A program made the translations under genes and the position numbers. Of a stretch of DNA of 64,000 bases, positions 16,484-26,017 are shown in pieces. The stretch comes from Anaerostipes amylophilus (GTDB lineage Bacteria; Bacillota; Clostridia; Lachnospirales; Lachnospiraceae). The notes under the pieces are model-generated. The model saw only the letters and a list, made by a program, of their open reading frames with translations. It was not told the DNA's origin and ran no database searches. Positions within the stretch are counted from its first letter, which is position 1; each line of letters begins with the position of its first letter. Location: contig NZ_JAOQJG010000003.1 of assembly GCF_025567365.1 (NCBI RefSeq), positions 248,001 through 312,000 of the forward strand. Direction: 5' to 3'.

Positions 16484-17914
16484 ATGATTGGATTAATTCA
16501 AAACAAGACAATTTATGAATATGATATCAGAAGTTTAATATTGGCATTTATGCTCGGAGAGAAGATAGAATTGACGGATCACGTTGATTCTATCTACGAT
16601 TTTATATTGGAAGTTCAATATAAAGATCAAGAAATCGATATGAAACTGTACAAGAAAGGTGAATTAGAAGATGAGATTCAGCTCTTTGGCGATTACGAAG
16701 ATAAAAAGCTTTTCAAAAATCAGCTGAAACGAGGAATTTATCAGTTATTTTCCAAGGCATTGAATAAACAGCTACCATGGGGGACATTAACTGGAATCCG
16801 TCCGACAAAGATTGCTTTTGATGGATATAAAAAAGGAGAAAGCAGCGAAGAAATCATTCATAAGTTTCAGAAAGATTATCTGGCTTCCAAGGAGAAAGCA
16901 AGTCTTTGTACAGAAACTGTACAAAAAGAGAGAAAACTTTTAAAAACATTTCCATACAAAGAAGGATACAGTTTATATGTAGGAATACCATTTTGCCCAA
17001 GTACATGTCTGTACTGTTCATTTACATCGTATTCGATCGATCAGTACGAGAATATTGTACAGGATTACTTAGATGCATTATTTAAAGAACTTGATTTTGT
17101 AAAGCAGGCGTATGCGTACAAAGAACTCCAGACAATGTATATCGGAGGTGGAACACCGACATCATTAAATGAGCAGGATCTGGAATATTTGTTATGTGAG
17201 ATCAACAAAAGATTTCCGCTGTCAAAGATAAAAGAAATCACAGTGGAAGCAGGAAGACCGGATAGTTTAAATCTTGAGAAATTAAAAATTTTAAAGAAAT
17301 ACGGAGTTACGAGGATCAGCATCAATCCACAGTCAATGAATGATAAAACATTAAAACTGATCGGAAGGAATCATGTATCCAAAGATATCAAAGAGAAGTT
17401 TAGAATGGCAAGACAGGCAGGAATTAACAATATCAATATGGATATGATCTGCGGACTTCCAGAGGAAGGAATGGAAGAACTTTCCTATACATTAGAAGAG
17501 ATCAAGAAACTCGATCCAGAAAGTTTAACGGTTCATGCACTTGCGGTGAAACGATCATCAAGATTAAACCGTATGAAAGATACATATCATTTTGGAGCAA
17601 CCGAAGAGATGGTATCTTACGCAGCCAGGTGTGCAAGAGATATGCAGATGGAACCATATTATTTATATCGACAGAAGAATATTCCAGGGAACCTTGAGAA
17701 TGTCGGTTTTTCAAAAAAAGGAAAAGAATGTCTTTACAATATTTTGATTATGGAAGAATTACATGATATCATAGCAGTTGGTGCAGGAACATCTTCAAAG
17801 ATCGTACATCAAGAAGATCATCAGGTGGACCGCATCGAGAATCTTAAGGATATTAAGCAGTATATTACACGAATTGATGAGATCATTCATAGAAAAGAAT
17901 TAAAGATGATCTAA
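16484..17914 (+). CDS. hemZ: Coproporphyrinogen dehydrogenase HemZ-type radical SAM protein
   Basis: 476 residues. The radical-SAM cluster is C171-x3-C175-x2-C178 (CPSTCLYC), preceded by a ~165-residue N-terminal domain typical of HemZ, including LPWGTLTGIRPTKIAFDGYK. YIGGGTPTSL, RISINPQSMND and MDMICGLPEEGMEEL follow. The family resembles HemN; in clostridia without haem synthesis its real role is unclear. The ATG lies 3 bases after the upstream stop; no strong ribosome site is visible, so coupling to the MBL gene is likely. Confidence 0.9.
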   Translation: MIGLIQNKTIYEYDIRSLILAFMLGEKIELTDHVDSIYDFILEVQYKDQEIDMKLYKKGELEDEIQLFGDYEDKKLFKNQLKRGIYQLFSKALNKQLPWGTLTGIRPTKIAFDGYKKGESSEEIIHKFQKDYLASKEKASLCTETVQKERKLLKTFPYKEGYSLYVGIPFCPSTCLYCSFTSYSIDQYENIVQDYLDALFKELDFVKQAYAYKELQTMYIGGGTPTSLNEQDLEYLLCEINKRFPLSKIKEITVEAGRPDSLNLEKLKILKKYGVTRISINPQSMNDKTLKLIGRNHVSKDIKEKFRMARQAGINNINMDMICGLPEEGMEELSYTLEEIKKLDPESLTVHALAVKRSSRLNRMKDTYHFGATEEMVSYAARCARDMQMEPYYLYRQKNIPGNLENVGFSKKGKECLYNILIMEELHDIIAVGAGTSSKIVHQEDHQVDRIENLKDIKQYITRIDEIIHRKELKMI

Positions 17915-17928
17915 ACAGGAGTTTTATT

Positions 17929-18552
17929 ATGGCAATCAGTTATGGACGAACAGATATCGAGACACCGATCCATGCAGATATAAAAGAAACATTAAGTCAT
18001 GGGATCATTGTCAGTAATTTAGCTTATCTTGTTGGAAAGGAATTGGGACTTTCAGAAGGGATATGCCACGATCTTGCAGTTGCAGGGATGGTACATGATC
18101 TTGGAAAAGTAAGACTTAATTTCTATATGAATGAGAAAGTGGAGGACGAAATTCTGGCCGTTGATGAAACAAGGTATATGAGAATGCATCCATCGATCGG
18201 ATATGCGATCCTTGCAGATTATGATTATGATCAGACAGTCTTAGATGCTGTATTATATCATCATGAACACTACGATGGTACTGGTTATCCACATAATCTG
18301 GTCGGAAAGCAGATTCCATTGGTTGGAAGGATCATGCATGTATGCGATATTTTCGGCGCATTGATCTCAAATCGTGATTACAGGGAAGGATTTGATGTTG
18401 AGACTGCACTCGATATCATGATCGATGAAGTAAAGAATTTTGATATGAAAGTATTTTTAGCATTCCAGAGAGTTGCATTTTCTGATGGAGTTATGGAAAC
18501 TGTGATAGGAAAAGGCAATCTGGATGATTTATTTGAGGAGGAACAACAATGA
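17929..18552 (+). CDS. Compact HD-GYP domain phosphohydrolase
   Basis: 207 residues. Signature residues of HD-GYP proteins are visible: MVHDLGKVR, MRMHPSIGYAIL and YHHEHYDGTGYP. There is no sensor domain, so this is a bare catalytic unit. Related proteins hydrolyse cyclic di-GMP or other cyclic dinucleotides with two or three metals. AGGAG precedes the ATG. Its last 4 bases overlap hisS (ATGA), so it is translated together with the synthetase; the functional link is not obvious. Confidence 0.85.
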   Translation: MAISYGRTDIETPIHADIKETLSHGIIVSNLAYLVGKELGLSEGICHDLAVAGMVHDLGKVRLNFYMNEKVEDEILAVDETRYMRMHPSIGYAILADYDYDQTVLDAVLYHHEHYDGTGYPHNLVGKQIPLVGRIMHVCDIFGALISNRDYREGFDVETALDIMIDEVKNFDMKVFLAFQRVAFSDGVMETVIGKGNLDDLFEEEQQ

Positions 18553-19793
18553 TTACACAGGCACCAAGAGGAACAAAAGACTGGTTTGGAAAAGACATGG
18601 ACCAGCGCACATATTTAGAGAATATGTTTAAAGAATTATGCGCATCCTATAATATTCACGAGATCATCACACCAGTATTCGAACATACAGAACTTTTCCA
18701 GAGAGGTGTTGGAGAAACAACGGATGTGGTTCAGAAAGAGATGTATACATTTGAAGATAAAGGACACAGAAGTATTTCCTTAAAACCAGAAGGAACCGCA
18801 GGAGCGATCCGTGCATATTTACAGAATGGACTTGCAAATGAACCACAGCCAATCAAGATGTTTTATATCACACCAGCTTTCCGTTATGAAAAACCACAGA
18901 GCGGGAGATTAAGACAGCACCATCAGTTTGGAGTTGAGTTCGTTGGAGCAGAAAGCCCATTAGCTGAAGTAGAACTGATCACATTAGTATCTACTTTCAT
19001 TAAAAAGATTGGATTAAAAGATGCAAAATTACACATCAACAGCATTGGCTGCGAACACTGCCGTAAGGAGTATAATAAAGCCTTATTATCTTATTTAAAA
19101 GAGCATGAAGAACATTTATGTCCTACATGTAGAGAACGTATGGAAAAGAATCCATTACGTGTTATCGACTGTAAAGTACCAGAATGTAAGGAAATTGTTA
19201 AAGATGCGCCAAGAACGATCGACTACTTAGACGATGAATGTAAGGCACACTTTGAAGAATTAAAGAGCTTGTTAGAAGCACTGAATATTCCATATGAAGT
19301 TGACACAGAGATCGTTCGTGGACTTGACTACTATACAAAGACAGTCTTTGAATTTGTAAATGAAGATGGATTTACATTATGTGGTGGTGGACGTTACGAT
19401 AATCTTGTTCATGAGATTGATGGAAAAATATCTATGCCATCTGTTGGATTTGGTATGGGTGTAGAAAGAATTCTATATTTCTTAGAAGAAGAAGGTGTTG
19501 ATCTCCCATGCACAAGAGATATTGATCTTTATGTAGGGATTCTTGGACAGGAAGCAAAAGCGAAAGCTTACCAGATCGTTGTAGATCTTCGCAATCAGGG
19601 ATTTGTTGTAGAAACAGATTATCTTGGAAGAAGCGTAAAAGCTCAGATGAAATATGCAAATAAGCTGAATGCCAAGAATACAATTATTATTGGTGATGAT
19701 GAGATTGCCAAGAATGAAGGAAATGTTAAAAATATGGAAACAAGAGAGATTACAACAGTTTCTCTTGATAAGATTGCAGATTGTTTAAAATAA
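18549..19793 (+). CDS. hisS: Histidyl-tRNA synthetase
   Basis: 414 residues, class II synthetase. Motifs: APRGTKDWFG at the start, motif 2 FRYEKPQSGRLRQHHQFGVE, histidine motifs VRGLDYYTKTVFEF and CGGGRYDNLV, motif 3 GFGMGVERIL, and the C-terminal anticodon domain (GQEAKAKAYQIVVDLRNQG). It charges tRNA-His. GAGGAGG lies upstream within the HD-GYP gene. There is no T-box leader, as it lies inside an operon. Confidence 0.97.
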   Translation: MITQAPRGTKDWFGKDMDQRTYLENMFKELCASYNIHEIITPVFEHTELFQRGVGETTDVVQKEMYTFEDKGHRSISLKPEGTAGAIRAYLQNGLANEPQPIKMFYITPAFRYEKPQSGRLRQHHQFGVEFVGAESPLAEVELITLVSTFIKKIGLKDAKLHINSIGCEHCRKEYNKALLSYLKEHEEHLCPTCRERMEKNPLRVIDCKVPECKEIVKDAPRTIDYLDDECKAHFEELKSLLEALNIPYEVDTEIVRGLDYYTKTVFEFVNEDGFTLCGGGRYDNLVHEIDGKISMPSVGFGMGVERILYFLEEEGVDLPCTRDIDLYVGILGQEAKAKAYQIVVDLRNQGFVVETDYLGRSVKAQMKYANKLNAKNTIIIGDDEIAKNEGNVKNMETREITTVSLDKIADCLK

Positions 19794-19817
19794 AATTATG
19801 CTTTCTTGTACTAGTTC

Positions 19818-19846
19818 GTGACATTTTTGACAAAATCATATATAAT
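19818..19846 (+). promoter_or_regulatory. Probable promoter before the flavin reductase-like gene
   Basis: -35 GTGACA (19818-19823), 17 bases, -10 TATAAT (19841-19846). A nearer TTGACA (19827) is only 8 bases from the -10 box and so cannot be paired with it. Confidence 0.55.
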
Positions 19847-19879
19847 GAGTAATGATTACAGGAAAGGAGGTAATAATGC

Positions 19880-20398
19880 ATGAGTGAATATGCAATCGTG
19901 GCACCAGAAGACTTCGACCAGAGCGTATTTCGTCTGATCGGTAAGGAATGGATGCTTGTTACTGCAAAGAATCAAGAAGGAAAAGTAAACACAATGACTG
20001 CCTCATGGGGTGGTTTCGGTGTTATGTGGGGAAAGAATGTTGCTGTGACAGTTCTAAGACCACAAAGATATACAAAAGAATTCATTGATCAGTCAGAATC
20101 ATTTACATTATCTTTCTATGATGATACATTCAAGAAGGATTTAAGCTATCTTGGAAGCGTATCAGGAAGAGATGAAGACAAGATCGCAAAGACACGTCTG
20201 ACACCAACAGATGCGAATGGGATTCCATTTTTTGAGGAAGCAAAGATCGTACTGATCTGTAAAAAATTATATTCTCAGCCAATGGATCCAGCAGGATTTG
20301 TTGATAAATCTTTAGATGAACAGTGGTATCCTAATGAGGATTATCATGTACTTTACGCTGCAGAGATCGAACAGATCCTTGTAAGAAAAGATTCATAA
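19880..20398 (+). CDS. Flavin reductase family (FMN-binding split barrel) protein
   Basis: 172 residues: an N-terminal region (SEYAIVAPEDFDQSVFRLIGKEWMLVTAKNQEGKVNTMTASWGGFGVMW) and the FMN-binding split-barrel core (VAVTVLRPQRYTKEFIDQSESFTLSFYDDTFKKDLSYLGSVSGRDEDKI). The family binds FMN and reduces it or acts as an electron carrier; exact role unknown. GGAGG sits before the ATG. It has its own promoter and is followed by a terminator, so it forms a single-gene unit. Confidence 0.85.
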   Translation: MSEYAIVAPEDFDQSVFRLIGKEWMLVTAKNQEGKVNTMTASWGGFGVMWGKNVAVTVLRPQRYTKEFIDQSESFTLSFYDDTFKKDLSYLGSVSGRDEDKIAKTRLTPTDANGIPFFEEAKIVLICKKLYSQPMDPAGFVDKSLDEQWYPNEDYHVLYAAEIEQILVRKDS

Positions 20399-20408
20399 AA
20401 GAATATAC

Positions 20409-20440
20409 AAGGCAGAACCAGAGATTGGGCTCTGCCTTTC
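20409..20440 (+). terminator. Intrinsic terminator before aspS
   Basis: Stem AAGGCAGA (20409-20416) and TCTGCCTT (20431-20438), with inner CC/GG pairs, followed by TTTC. The T-run is short, so some read-through into aspS is possible. Confidence 0.7.
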
Positions 20441-20476
20441 GTACAAAGTGAAAAGGATGAAGGAGGAAATTATATC

Positions 20477-22270
20477 ATGGCAGAATCAATGTCAGGTTTA
20501 GCCAGATCCCACCGATGTACAGAGGTAAGCAACAAACTTATCGGAACAGAAGTCACTGTCATGGGATGGGTACAGAAACGAAGAAATTTAGGAAGTCTTA
20601 TTTTTGTAGACTTAAGAGACCGTTCAGGAATCTTACAGTTAGTCTTTGATCAGGAAGTATTATCCGAGGAAGACTATAATAAGGCAAACTCTCTAAGAAG
20701 TGAGTATGTCGTTGCAGCAGTAGGTACTGTAGAGAAGAGAAGTGCAGCGATCAACGAGAATTTAAAGACAGGAGATATCGAGATCAAGGTACATACACTG
20801 CGTATCTTATCAGAATCAGAAACTCCTCCATTTCCAATTGACGAGAATCAGACAGTCAAAGATGAACTTCGTTTAAAATATCGTTATCTTGATCTTAGAA
20901 GACCAAATCTTCAGAGAAACTTACGCATTCGTAATGATGTAACAAGAATGGTGCGTAATTTCTTAGGTGATGAAGGATTCTTAGAGATCGAGACACCAAT
21001 CTTAGGAAAGAGTACACCAGAAGGGGCAAGAGATTACCTTGTACCAAGTCGTGTACATCCAGGAGAATTTTATGGACTTCCACAGTCACCACAGTTATTT
21101 AAACAGCTGTTAATGTGCTCTGGATTTGATCGTTACTATCAGATCGCGAAATGTTTCCGTGATGAAGATTTACGTGCAGACCGTCAGCCAGAGTTTACAC
21201 AGATCGATATGGAACTTTCATTTGTTGACGTTGATGATGTCATCGATGTAAACGAACGTCTGTTAAAGAAGATTTTTAAAGAAGTATTAGATATTGATGT
21301 ACAGCTTCCTATGCTTCGCATGACATACAAAGAAGCAATGGACCGCTTTGGATCTGACAAACCAGATATGCGTTTCGGAATGGAACTTACAAATGTATCC
21401 GAGACAGTAGCTGGATGCGACTTTATGGTATTTAAAGGAGCATTAGAAAATGGTGGATCAGTCAGAGGATTAAATGCCAAAGGTTTAGGAGATCTTGGAC
21501 GTAAGAAGATCGACGGATTCGTTGATTACGCAAAAGACTTCGGAGCTAAAGGTCTGGCATACATTCAGTTAAAGAGTGATGGAACAGTGAAATCATCCTT
21601 CGCCAAATTCATGAAAGAAGAAGAGATGGATGCACTGATCAAAGCAATGGATGGAGAAGCAGGAGACTTATTATTATTTGCTGCAGACAAAGATAAAGTT
21701 GTCTTTGATGTTCTTGGTAATTTAAGACTTCACATTGCAAAACAGTACGATATGATCGATAAATCCCAGTACAAGTTCTTATGGGTAACAGAATTCCCAT
21801 TACTTGAGTGGAGCGACGAACAGAACCGTTACACAGCAATGCATCATCCATTTACAATGCCATTTGAAGAAGATCTTGAATTCATCGATGAAAGACCAGG
21901 AGATGTCCGTGCGAAAGCATACGATATCGTATTAAATGGTACAGAACTTGGTGGTGGATCTATCCGTATCCATCAGGATGATATTCAGGAGAAGATGTTT
22001 GAAGCTCTTGGATTTACAAAAGAAGATGCACACAACCGCTTCGGATTCTTATTAGATGCATTTAAATATGGAGTACCACCACATGCTGGTTTAGCTTATG
22101 GTCTTGACCGTCTTGTTATGTGGTTAACAGGAGAAGACAGTATTCGTGATGTCATCGCCTTCCCGAAAGTTAAAGATGCATCTTGTCTGATGACACAGGC
22201 TCCAGGACCGGTTGATACATTACAGTTAGAAGAACTTGGAATTGAACTTTCAACACCAGAGGAGGAATAA
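20477..22270 (+). CDS. aspS: Aspartyl-tRNA synthetase
   Basis: 597 residues, bacterial type: N-terminal OB-fold (VMGWVQKRRNLGSLIFVDLRDRSG), class II motif 2 (FRDEDLRADRQPEFTQID), the bacterial GAD insertion in the middle, and motif 3 (GLAYGLDRLVMWLTG). AGGAGG precedes the ATG. No T-box leader is seen between the terminator and the start. The ACT gene follows four bases after its stop, with its own GGAGGA inside the aspS end. Confidence 0.97.
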   Translation: MAESMSGLARSHRCTEVSNKLIGTEVTVMGWVQKRRNLGSLIFVDLRDRSGILQLVFDQEVLSEEDYNKANSLRSEYVVAAVGTVEKRSAAINENLKTGDIEIKVHTLRILSESETPPFPIDENQTVKDELRLKYRYLDLRRPNLQRNLRIRNDVTRMVRNFLGDEGFLEIETPILGKSTPEGARDYLVPSRVHPGEFYGLPQSPQLFKQLLMCSGFDRYYQIAKCFRDEDLRADRQPEFTQIDMELSFVDVDDVIDVNERLLKKIFKEVLDIDVQLPMLRMTYKEAMDRFGSDKPDMRFGMELTNVSETVAGCDFMVFKGALENGGSVRGLNAKGLGDLGRKKIDGFVDYAKDFGAKGLAYIQLKSDGTVKSSFAKFMKEEEMDALIKAMDGEAGDLLLFAADKDKVVFDVLGNLRLHIAKQYDMIDKSQYKFLWVTEFPLLEWSDEQNRYTAMHHPFTMPFEEDLEFIDERPGDVRAKAYDIVLNGTELGGGSIRIHQDDIQEKMFEALGFTKEDAHNRFGFLLDAFKYGVPPHAGLAYGLDRLVMWLTGEDSIRDVIAFPKVKDASCLMTQAPGPVDTLQLEELGIELSTPEEE

Positions 22271-22274
22271 TCAG

Positions 22275-22745
22275 ATGGAGAAAATGTTATTTAGCGGTGT
22301 TCAGTCTAACTCTGAAGTTGCACTGATCGCAATCAAAGGAATCAAAAACCAGCCTGGAATCGCAGCCAAAGTTTTTGGTGCCATTGCAGAAGAAAAAATC
22401 AACGTGGAACTGATCCTTCAGTCTATCGGACGAGGAGAGAACAAAGACATCTCTTTTGTTGTAGCACAGGATGAAGCAGATCATGCCGTTGAAACATTAA
22501 AGAAAGCATTTGATGAAGCAGATTATGATGAGATCATTAGTGACAAAGAAGTTGGAATCGTATCCATCGTCGGAGCAGGAATGATGTCTAATAGTGGAGC
22601 AGCATCTAAGATGTTTGAAGCATTATATAACCGTGGAATCAACATCCACTTAATCTATACATCAGAGATCAAGATCACAGTTTTGATCAAACAAAGCCGC
22701 GTAGAACGTGCAGTGGAAGCGTTAAAAGAACAGTTCCAGGAATAA
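22275..22745 (+). CDS. Stand-alone tandem ACT-domain protein (aspartokinase regulatory domain-like)
   Basis: 156 residues made of two ACT domains: VALIAIKGIKNQPGIAAKVFGAIAEEKINVELILQSIG and VGIVSIVGAGMMSNSGAASKMFEALYNRGINIHLIYTSEIKITVLI. This closely follows the C-terminal half (beta subunit) of lysine-sensitive aspartate kinases, which binds lysine or threonine, but no kinase domain precedes it. ATG 22275 has GGAGGA eight bases before it. It could regulate an aspartokinase made elsewhere or act as an amino-acid sensor; its place after aspS fits an aspartate-related role. Function is inference. Confidence 0.85.
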   Translation: MEKMLFSGVQSNSEVALIAIKGIKNQPGIAAKVFGAIAEEKINVELILQSIGRGENKDISFVVAQDEADHAVETLKKAFDEADYDEIISDKEVGIVSIVGAGMMSNSGAASKMFEALYNRGINIHLIYTSEIKITVLIKQSRVERAVEALKEQFQE

Positions 22746-22839
22746 TCAGATAAATCAAACGATCAATAAAAAGATCAGACAGATAGACATAACATACGAG
22801 ACATAATATTATTTTACATAACATATAAAGGAGAAAACT

Positions 22840-24075
22840 ATGTTTGATTTTAGCGAAGTAAAAAACTACGATCCAGAATTAGCAGAAGCAATGGAAAACG
22901 AATTAACAAGACAGAGAACAAATCTTGAGTTGATTGCATCTGAAAACCTTGTTTCAAAAGCTGTTATGGCTGCAATGGGAAGTCATTTAACAAACAAATA
23001 TGCAGAAGGATATCCAGGAAAACGTTACTATGGTGGATGCCAGTATGTAGACGTTGTAGAAGATCTTGCAAGAGAACGTGCCAAAGAATTATTTGGATGT
23101 GAATATGTAAATGTACAGCCCCATTCTGGAGCACAGGCTAACATGGCAGTATTTTTCGCAGTATTAAATGTCGGAGATACATACATGGGAATGAGCTTAG
23201 ACCATGGTGGACATTTAACACACGGAAGCCCAGTCAACATGTCTGGTAAAAACTATCACTGCGTACCATACGGAGTAAACGAAGAAGGATTCATCGATTA
23301 TGATGAAGTAGAAAGAATTGCATTAGAATGCAAACCAAAGATGATCATCGCTGGTGCAAGCGCATATGCAAGGGAGATCAACTTCAAACGTTTCCGTGAG
23401 ATCGCTGACAAAGTTGGAGCTGTTTTAATGGTAGATATGGCTCATATCGCAGGATTAGTTGCAACAGGATTACACCAGAGTCCAATCCCTTATGCTCATG
23501 TAACAACAACTACTACACATAAGACATTAAGAGGACCTCGTGGTGGAATGATCATGTGCAGCAACGAAGTGAACGAAAAATATAACTTCAACAAAGCAAT
23601 CTTCCCAGGAATCCAGGGTGGACCATTAATGCACGTAATTGCTGGTAAAGCTGTAGCATTTAAAGAAGCATTAGATCCATCATTTAAAGATTATATGAAA
23701 CAGGTTGTGAAGAATGCAGATACTCTTGCAAATGCACTGATCGAAGAAGGATTCGATATCGTATCTGGAGGAACAGACAACCACTTAATGTTAGTAGACC
23801 TTAAGAAATATGGTCTGACAGGAAAAGAAGCTGAAAAAGTACTTGATTCTGTACATATCACATGTAACAAGAACACAGTACCAAACGATCCAAAATCTCC
23901 ATTTGTAACATCAGGATTACGTCTTGGAACACCAGCTGTTACAACACGTGGACTGAAAGAAGACGATATGAAAGTGATCGCAAAAGCTATCCGTCTGACA
24001 TTATTAGATAAGAAGCTTGATGAAGCAAACGAATTAGTATTAGGATTAACAAAAAAATATCCAATCTATGAATAA
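22840..24075 (+). CDS. glyA: Serine hydroxymethyltransferase
   Basis: 411 residues, PLP enzyme converting serine and tetrahydrofolate to glycine and methylene-tetrahydrofolate. Seen: LIASENLVSKAVMAAMGS, NKYAEGYPGKRYYGGC, VDMAHIAGLVATG, the PLP-lysine motif TTTTHKTLRGPRGG and SGLRLGTPAVTTRGL. AAGGAG precedes the ATG. The 94-base gap upstream shows no recognisable riboswitch. Confidence 0.97.
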   Translation: MFDFSEVKNYDPELAEAMENELTRQRTNLELIASENLVSKAVMAAMGSHLTNKYAEGYPGKRYYGGCQYVDVVEDLARERAKELFGCEYVNVQPHSGAQANMAVFFAVLNVGDTYMGMSLDHGGHLTHGSPVNMSGKNYHCVPYGVNEEGFIDYDEVERIALECKPKMIIAGASAYAREINFKRFREIADKVGAVLMVDMAHIAGLVATGLHQSPIPYAHVTTTTTHKTLRGPRGGMIMCSNEVNEKYNFNKAIFPGIQGGPLMHVIAGKAVAFKEALDPSFKDYMKQVVKNADTLANALIEEGFDIVSGGTDNHLMLVDLKKYGLTGKEAEKVLDSVHITCNKNTVPNDPKSPFVTSGLRLGTPAVTTRGLKEDDMKVIAKAIRLTLLDKKLDEANELVLGLTKKYPIYE

Positions 24076-24111
24076 TCCATCATAGTGTTGGATTTGGAGG
24101 CAAAAATTAAA

Positions 24112-25602
24112 ATGAGGATTACAAAGAAACAAGGGGGAATCATAGGAGGTGTCGTAGCGGTTGTTTTAATAGCAGCCGCTATCGGTGTCCATGCCCATTA
24201 TCAGAACCGTTGGTATCCGGGGAGTACATTTAACAAGGTTGATGTGTCAGGAATGACATACGAAGAATCAGTGAAGAAAGTAAAGAAATCCATTGATTCT
24301 TACAAGTTAAAGATCAAGGGAAGAAATAAAGGGCAGGAAATGATTTCAGGAAAAGAGATTGATCTTGCTTTTACTTCTGAAGAAAAAGTCAAAGAAGCAT
24401 ATGATGCGCAGCACAAGAAAAGTGTATTCTCAGCATTCTTTGGTGGATCAAAGACAAATGTTACAGCTGTAACATTATCAGAGAAGAAATTAAATAAAAA
24501 ATTAAAACAGTCTGTATTAGTAAAAGGCAATGATTCTTATAAGATTACAAAACCGGTTGATGCAACAATTACATATGATACCAATAAGAAGTATGGTGTG
24601 ATTCAGAAAGAAGACAAAGGAAACTATCTCAATCGAAAAGAATTCTATAATGCAACAAAGAGATCTGTAGAATCCTTAAGTAAAACATTGAATTTAACAG
24701 ATGAGAAAAACAATCCAGATGTCTATGTGAAACCAGGTTTATATCATGATGATGAGCAGTTAAAACAAATGCAGACAACTTATAACGAATACCTTTTTCA
24801 TTTTATCCAGTGGGATATGGGAAATGGTGTAAAGGAAACATTAGGACCAGATGCATTAAAAGATTGTATCACAGTGAACACAAAGAAACGAACAGTAAAA
24901 TTAAGCCAAGCAAAAGTTGAAAAATGGCTGGAAAGTTTTTGCTTAAAATATAAGACACAGGGAATTGCCAGAACATTTAAGACACATTCAGGTAAGAAAA
25001 TCAAAGTCAGTGGTGGAGACTATGGATGGCGTATTGATTATGATAAAGTTATCGCACAGACAATGAAAGCGTTAAAGAAAGCACCAGAAGAATCTGCGAT
25101 CAAAGCCTATGAGAAAGACCCTTCCAAGGAGAATGAACAGGCTTTACTTACAAGCTTAAAACCAGTCTACAGCCACAAAGGATATCGTATGGATTATACG
25201 AACAAGCAAAATGACTGGGATACACAAAACTACAGTGAAGTTGATCTGTCAGCACAGGAAGTTTTCGTCTACAAGAAAGGAAAACTTGTATTCAGCACAA
25301 CCTGTATCACTGGAAAAGCAACACCAGATCGTATCACAAGAACTGGTGTTTATGACATCAAAGAGAAGAAACTTACAAAGACATTAACAGGTGCGGATTA
25401 CAGTGTTCCAACAAGATACTGGACAAGGATCATGTGGACAGGAACAGGATATCATTACAGCAGCAGAGGAGACTGGGGAAGCTGGTCACCAACGTATTAT
25501 AAGACGAATGGATCTCATGGATGTGTTAACTTAACATTATCAGATGCAAGATCTGTATATAACCTGACGAAGATCGGAGATCCTGTATTTATTCATTATT
25601 AA
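24112..25602 (+). CDS. L,D-transpeptidase (YkuD) with peptidoglycan-binding domains
   Basis: 496 residues. N-terminal signal anchor (GGIIGGVVAVVLIAAAIGVHAHY); then two PG_binding_4-type repeats, the first beginning RWYPGSTFNKVDVSGMTYEE; the C-terminal YkuD domain ends with the catalytic motif NGSHGCVNL (H469, C471). It makes 3-3 cross-links in peptidoglycan or attaches proteins, outside the membrane. ATG 24112 follows GGAGG; an upstream GTG at 24085 lies in the same frame but lacks a site. Having both ddh and an LDT fits a meso-DAP wall. Confidence 0.92.
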   Translation: MRITKKQGGIIGGVVAVVLIAAAIGVHAHYQNRWYPGSTFNKVDVSGMTYEESVKKVKKSIDSYKLKIKGRNKGQEMISGKEIDLAFTSEEKVKEAYDAQHKKSVFSAFFGGSKTNVTAVTLSEKKLNKKLKQSVLVKGNDSYKITKPVDATITYDTNKKYGVIQKEDKGNYLNRKEFYNATKRSVESLSKTLNLTDEKNNPDVYVKPGLYHDDEQLKQMQTTYNEYLFHFIQWDMGNGVKETLGPDALKDCITVNTKKRTVKLSQAKVEKWLESFCLKYKTQGIARTFKTHSGKKIKVSGGDYGWRIDYDKVIAQTMKALKKAPEESAIKAYEKDPSKENEQALLTSLKPVYSHKGYRMDYTNKQNDWDTQNYSEVDLSAQEVFVYKKGKLVFSTTCITGKATPDRITRTGVYDIKEKKLTKTLTGADYSVPTRYWTRIMWTGTGYHYSSRGDWGSWSPTYYKTNGSHGCVNLTLSDARSVYNLTKIGDPVFIHY

Positions 25603-25627
25603 AAGAAAGAAAAAGAGGTTTCAATCG

Positions 25628-26017
25628 ATGAGAAATCAATATGAAAAACAGGAAAAAGTATTATGGTATGCACAGATCATAATCTTTCTAGGAGTTTTGG
25701 CAACTTGGTTTAATCATATGGATATGCATACATTTTATACGATCAATATCATTTTATCAGTGATCTCGATCATTTCTCTGACGCTGGATCGTTTTTACTT
25801 TAGTGAGAAGATCGGGCAGAAAGTGCATAATTCTTATTCTGTTGCATATGGATTACTAGTGATCTTTACGTTACTACTGGTAATTCAGTATGCGGGGATA
25901 TTAAAGATCGATCTGATCATGCAAGAAGAGACAAAGATGATCTGGGCATTAACACCAGCATTGAGCCTTCTTTGGAAGACGAAATTCATCGCCTTCCGTG
26001 AATGGGATCAGCGTTAG
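25628..26017 (+). CDS. Small hypothetical membrane protein
   Basis: 129 residues with about three hydrophobic segments (VLWYAQIIIFLGVLATWF, FYTINIILSVISIISLTL, VAYGLLVIFTLLLVIQYAGIL). AAAGAGG lies before the ATG, 25 bases after the transpeptidase stop, so it is probably cotranscribed with it. The last 32 bases overlap the convergent AraC-type regulator. No family recognised. Confidence 0.7.
   Translation: MRNQYEKQEKVLWYAQIIIFLGVLATWFNHMDMHTFYTINIILSVISIISLTLDRFYFSEKIGQKVHNSYSVAYGLLVIFTLLLVIQYAGILKIDLIMQEETKMIWALTPALSLLWKTKFIAFREWDQR

Noticed and set aside
20399..20476. T-box or other riboswitch before aspS
   Set aside because: Only a plain terminator hairpin is present; no T-box sequence or specifier-loop structure fits in the short leader.
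22746..22839. Glycine or THF riboswitch before glyA
   Set aside because: The 94-base AT-rich gap has no recognisable conserved core.
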